This document shows, one piece after another, positions 34,126 through 37,534 of a DNA stretch of 37,534 bases. A program made the translations under genes and the position numbers. Location: positions 1-37,534 of the forward strand of contig JAHEYQ010000013.1 of assembly GCA_023251515.1 (NCBI GenBank). The letters run 5' to 3'. The stretch comes from Bacteroidales bacterium (GTDB lineage Bacteria > Bacteroidota > Bacteroidia > Bacteroidales > JACABE01). Numbering within the stretch: position 1 is the stretch's first letter; each line of letters begins with the position of its first letter. The notes beneath the pieces were generated by a model. The model was given only the letters and a program-made list of their open reading frames with translations. It ran no database searches and was not told the DNA's origin.

Positions 34126-36072
34126 GCTGTTGAAGCCTGCATTTTGAAAGGTATTTACAGCGAATTAAATAACAATAAAAGATTATATTCAGCTGTTGAA
34201 GCCTGCATTTTGAAAGGTATTTACAGCAAAGGAATGGCGATACTTCCTATCCGGTTAGCTGTTGAAGCCTGCATTTTGAAAGGTATTTACAGCTGGGTTG
34301 TTTTTTAGTTTTACGACAGATCCGCTGTTGAAGCCTGCATTTTGAAAGGTATTTACAGCTGATGGAGTATAATCATCCCAACACCATTGGCTGTTGAAGC
34401 CTGCATTTTGAAAGGTATTTACAGCATAGCTACCAATACCTTAAAAGCTCCAATAGCTGTTGAAGCCTGCATTTTGAAAGGTATTTACAGCAGATATTTG
34501 AGATATGTTTAAAGGAGGAACGCTGTTGAAGCCTGCATTTTGAAAGGTATTTACAGCACATAAGGTATTGATGATGTCAATCCCGGCGCTGTTGAAGCCT
34601 GCATTTTGAAAGGTATTTACAGCTTTGCTGTTGTAATTTGGGAATATTCTTCTGCTGTTGAAGCCTGCATTTTGAAAGGTATTTACAGCACTCCTTCGGG
34701 TACGATAAAATACAATCGGGCTGTTAAAGCCTGCATTTTGAAAGGTATTTACAGCTCGTCCGATATTACTACTAATGGAACTCTTGCTGTTGAAGCCTGC
34801 ATTTTGAAAGGTATTTACAGCAAAACTGGGATACAGAAGAATTTGTACAAAGCTGTTGAAGCCTGCATTTTGAAAGGTATTTACAGCCAATGATATTTCA
34901 GCAAATAAACCGCCTTCGCTGTTGAAGCCTGCATTTTGAAAGGTATTTACAGCATAACCATCAGTATAAAAATGGCGTTCGGGCTGTTGAAGCCTGCATT
35001 TTGAAAGGTATTTACAGCTAAACATTCTGAGCAATCTCTAAAGCTTGTGCTGTTGAAGCCTGCATTTTGAAAGGTATTTACAGCTTTTCTTATTTCATAA
35101 GTGTCGTGCGAATTGCTGTTGAAGCCTGCATTTTGAAAGGTATTTACAGCAACGCTGCATCTTTTGAAGCATCGTTAAAGGCTGTTGAAGCCTGCATTTT
35201 GAAAGGTATTTACAGCGAAGGGTACTTCACTTCTTCTATTTCATCAGCTGTTGAAGCCTGCATTTTGAAAGGTATTTACAGCTCAATTCAGATTGTGAAC
35301 CAATCCCGTATAGCTGTTGAGGCCTGCATTTTGAAAGGTATTTACAGCCGTAGTAATATTCTTCTGCTTTTTTCATAAGCTGTTGAAGCCTGCATTTTGA
35401 AAGGTATTTACAGCAATCTATCATCACCATTTAAGGTTGAAGTCGCTGTTGAAGCCTGCATTTTGAAAGGTATTTACAGCAAATATTGAATGCTAAATCA
35501 GTTGTAGTTTGCTGTTGAAGCCTGCATTTTGAAAGGTATTTACAGCTGTTGTACTCATTTGATATACAAATTAGTTGCTGTTGAAGCCTGCATTTTGAAA
35601 GGTATTTACAGCGTCATTATTTCTTAATTTTACTTGCTGCCGCTGTTGAAGCCTGCATTTTGAAAGGTATTTACAGCAATGTGATGTTTTGATTTATCTG
35701 AGTTTGAGCTGTTGAAGCCTGTATTTTGAAAGGTATTTACAGCAACTTTCAATGTATTCCTGACGTTCTTTTTGCTGTTGAAGCCTTCATTTTGAAAGGT
35801 ATTTACAGCTGTCATTAGGCAATGGTATTTCTTTTTACAGCTGTTGAAGCCTTCATTTTGAAAGGTATTTACAGCTTTTTTCAATTTTCATGTTTTCAGG
35901 TTTTGCTGTTGCAGCCATCATTTTTAAAGGTATTTATAGCAATTAATTCGTTATTTGTTTTTATGAGTTCGCTGTTGTAGCCTTCAATTTGCAAGGTATT
36001 TACAGCCTCAAAGGTTGACATCTTTATTTTACCGTCGCTGTTGAAGCCTTCATTTTGAAAGGTATTTACAGC
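34126..36072 (+). CRISPR. Type VI-B CRISPR array: 30 repeats of 36 bp, 29 spacers
   Basis: Repeat starts run from 34126 every 66 bases to 36037. The repeat begins GCTGTTGAAGCC, has a central TGCATTTTGAAA and ends GGTATTTACAGC. The 26 other spacers are 30 nt; spacers 13, 23 and 27 are 29 nt. The orientation (GTTG-like start, TTTTGAAAGG, CAAC-like end) matches known Cas13b direct repeats on the forward strand, so crRNAs would be transcribed in the same direction as cas13b. The predicted stem is positions 1-5 with 32-36, then 10-13 with 24-27. Repeats 1-24 are almost identical (single changes in 10 and 19); repeats 25-30 are variant, marking the old, leader-distal end. No cas1/cas2 is present in the window. 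All frames crossing the array are artefacts of its 66-base (22-codon) period. Confidence 0.98.
35708..36072 (+). repeat. Degenerate trailer end of the CRISPR array (repeats 25-30)
   Basis: Repeat 25 (35708) has GCCTGTATTTT; 26 (35774), 27 (35840) and 30 (36037) have GCCTTCATTTT; 28 (35905) has several changes (GTTGCAGCCATC, TTTATAGC); 29 (35971) has GTTGTAGCC and CAATTTGCAAGG. The shared T at position 14 in 26, 27, 29 and 30 suggests an older repeat version from which the present consensus replaced later additions, or vice versa. Confidence 0.9.
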
Positions 36073-36118
36073 CTTTTTTTAAACATAAATCCATTAGTAG
36101 AATTTCCATTTTTTTTCG

Positions 36119-36126
36119 TTATTTTG
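36119..36126 (+). promoter_or_regulatory. Near-consensus -7 box of purD
   Basis: TTATTTTG, one base from TAnnTTTG, 13 bases before the ATG at 36140, after the CRISPR array ends. Confidence 0.35.
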
Positions 36127-36139
36127 CAGAAAAAACGAA

Positions 36140-37426
36140 ATGAATATTCTTCTTCTTGGATCGGGTGGCAGAGAGCATGCCATGGCTTATAAAATGGCTG
36201 AAAGCAAAAAGCTTAGCAAACTATTTATTGCTCCGGGCAATGCCGGAACTGCTCAGTGCGGTATTAATGTAAATCTTGATTTGGTGGATTTTGAGGCTAT
36301 CAGAAACTTTGTTCTCGAAAATCAAATCCAAATGCTGGTAGTTGGTCCCGAAATTCCATTGGTTGAAGGTATTCATGATTTTTTTCTGAATGATGAAGCT
36401 TTAAAGCAAATTCAGGTAATCGGTCCGCAGAAACAGGCTGCCATGCTCGAAGGTAGCAAAGATTTTGCCAAAAGCTTTATGAATCGTCATCAGATACCTA
36501 CAGCCAAATCGAAAACCTTTACCAAAAGTCAGATCAGAGATGGTGTGGTGTATATTAATTCATTAGAACCACCTTATGTGCTTAAAGCCGATGGGCTGGC
36601 TGCCGGAAAAGGTGTGATAATTACCGATAATCAGGGTGAAGCCGCTCAGGTTTTAAATTATATGCTGGCAGATGCTTTGTTTGGAGAGGCTTCAACCAAA
36701 GTGGTGATAGAAGAATATCTGTCTGGTATCGAACTTTCGGTTTTTGTGGCTAGCGATGGCAATTCGTATAAAATACTGCCTGTTGCTAAAGATTATAAAC
36801 GAATAGGAGAGGGCGACAGCGGTCCGAATACCGGTGGAATGGGCTCTGTAAGTCATGTGCCTTTTGCTGATAAAGAATTTATGGATAAGGTTGAAAAACG
36901 TATTGTTATCCCTACTATCGAAGGACTGAAACAGGAAAACATACCCTTTAAAGGTTTTGTTTTTATTGGTTTGATGAATGTAAAAGGCGAACCTTATGTA
37001 ATTGAATACAATGTCCGTATGGGCGATCCCGAAACCGAAACGGTATTTCCGAGAATAAAATCGGATGTTATTGATTTGTTTGAAGGCATAGCCAATGGAA
37101 ACCTTAATACCAAACAGCTCGAAATTGACCCCCGCTTTGCCACATGCATTGTACTCACAGCCAAAGGTTATCCCAATAGTTACGAAAAAGGAAAGCAGAT
37201 TCATCATATCGAAAAAGTTACCGATAGCCTTGTTTTTCATGCCGGTACCAAAACCGACGAACAAGGTAATATTCTGAGCAATGGAGGCAGGGTGCTGGCA
37301 ATTACTTCTTTTGGTAACAGCATTGAAGAAGCCATTGCCCTGTCGTTGAAAAGTGCTGAAATAATTAGTTTCGACGGAAAATATTACAGAAAAGATATTG
37401 CAAAAGATTTAATTGCCAAATTGTAA
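36140..37426 (+). CDS. purD: Phosphoribosylamine-glycine ligase (GAR synthetase)
   Basis: 428 aa, the standard length. Catalyses the ATP-dependent joining of phosphoribosylamine and glycine in purine synthesis. The N-terminal domain opens MNILLLGSGGREHAMAYKM and contains VGPEIPLVEGI. The ATP-grasp domain has PYVLKADGLAAGKGVIIT, EEYLSGIELSVFV, DSGPNTGGMGSVSH and IEYNVRMGDPETE, all intact. The C-terminal domain has GGRVLAITSFGNSIEEAI. It lies downstream of the CRISPR array on the same strand and is a chromosomal housekeeping gene, so the cas locus lies in ordinary chromosome. The next gene starts three bases after its stop. Confidence 0.97.
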   Translation: MNILLLGSGGREHAMAYKMAESKKLSKLFIAPGNAGTAQCGINVNLDLVDFEAIRNFVLENQIQMLVVGPEIPLVEGIHDFFLNDEALKQIQVIGPQKQAAMLEGSKDFAKSFMNRHQIPTAKSKTFTKSQIRDGVVYINSLEPPYVLKADGLAAGKGVIITDNQGEAAQVLNYMLADALFGEASTKVVIEEYLSGIELSVFVASDGNSYKILPVAKDYKRIGEGDSGPNTGGMGSVSHVPFADKEFMDKVEKRIVIPTIEGLKQENIPFKGFVFIGLMNVKGEPYVIEYNVRMGDPETETVFPRIKSDVIDLFEGIANGNLNTKQLEIDPRFATCIVLTAKGYPNSYEKGKQIHHIEKVTDSLVFHAGTKTDEQGNILSNGGRVLAITSFGNSIEEAIALSLKSAEIISFDGKYYRKDIAKDLIAKL

Positions 37427-37429
37427 TCT

Positions 37430-37534
37430 ATGCTATATCTGATACTTACCATACTTACTTCGGCAGGAATACTGATGCTTTTCAGGATTTTTGTAAAATA
37501 TGATATTCATATTCTGCAATCAATAGTTGTAAAT
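37430..37534 (+). CDS. Start of a DMT/EamA-type transporter (cut by window edge)
   Basis: Frame from ATG 37430, open to the window end (35 codons). The translation begins MLYLILTILTSAGILMLFRI and continues with LQSIVVN: one hydrophobic helix followed by the (N)LQ(A/S)IVVNY-like stretch common at the start of Bacteroidetes EamA/drug-metabolite transporter proteins. Only three bases after purD, so co-transcribed. Too short for a firm family call. Confidence 0.6.
   Translation, partial: MLYLILTILTSAGILMLFRIFVKYDIHILQSIVVN

Noticed and set aside
34441..35884. Several open frames of 64-197 codons across the CRISPR array on both strands, with repeats such as AVNTFQNAGFNS or AVEACILKGIYS
   Set aside because: They are translations of the 36-bp repeat; the 66-base period is 22 codons, so frames stay open without coding.
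30099..36072. A tracrRNA or type II/V system
   Set aside because: HEPN motifs and no RuvC/HNH motifs identify Cas13b, which needs no tracrRNA; no anti-repeat outside the array was seen.
36692..37277. Reverse 190-codon and forward 60-codon frames within purD
   Set aside because: Shadow frames of the clearly conserved purD gene.

Overview
The window looks like a chromosome segment from a Bacteroidetes (Bacteroidota) bacterium. Evidence: low GC, almost no Shine-Dalgarno sites, several TAnnTTTG-type -7 promoter boxes, type IX secretion (T9SS) sorting domains, PKD/Ig-like surface proteins, lipoproteins with an SCKKD-type start, and a Cas13b (type VI-B) CRISPR system. No rRNA, tRNA, transposase or prophage module was seen. 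The species cannot be named from this sequence.

Layout. 1-594 (-): N-terminal part of RecG, cut by the edge. 752-3115 (-): large T9SS adhesin with a lectin-like domain. 3481-4266 (+): SAM methyltransferase, tail to tail with a cytoplasmic protein of six Tudor/SH3-like repeats (4263-5792, -). 6006-8011 (+): outer-membrane beta-barrel plus AmtB ammonium channel. 8093-8617 (+): secreted thioredoxin-like protein. 9211-11637 (+): divergent membrane pyrophosphatase. 12053-13531 (-): lipoprotein and a helical protein with a carboxypeptidase-regulatory-like domain. 14092-19307 (+): housekeeping run of DUF151/UVR nuclease, nucleoside permease, RlpA-SPOR protein, thyA, lipA, lipB. 19308-20061: minisatellite-bearing spacer. 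20062-24339 (+): helical protein of unknown function, small T9SS protein, and a 960-aa surface protein with tail-fibre-like and Fn3-like repeats.

The accessory core is 24421-36072 (+). It starts with a CHAP amidase-like protein, a membrane histidine kinase, a double-receiver hybrid kinase with PAS domain, and a response-regulator receiver fused to an alpha/beta serine hydrolase. The last three look like one phosphorelay whose output is an enzyme rather than a DNA-binding domain; this arrangement is the most novel thing I see. After a strong inverted repeat comes cas13b (both HEPN RNase motifs intact), an overlapping one-TM Csx28-like gene, and an array of 30 repeats and 29 spacers. Repeat decay at the right end places the leader next to the cas genes. 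There is no cas1 or cas2 in the window. At the right edge are purD and the start of a DMT/EamA-type transporter.

How it works together (inference): Cas13b with crRNAs from the array would cleave phage transcripts, modulated by the small membrane protein. The neighbouring kinase-hydrolase cluster is more AT-rich than its surroundings where I sampled it, and may be a separately acquired stress or defence module. A functional link between it and Cas13b is only suggested by position.
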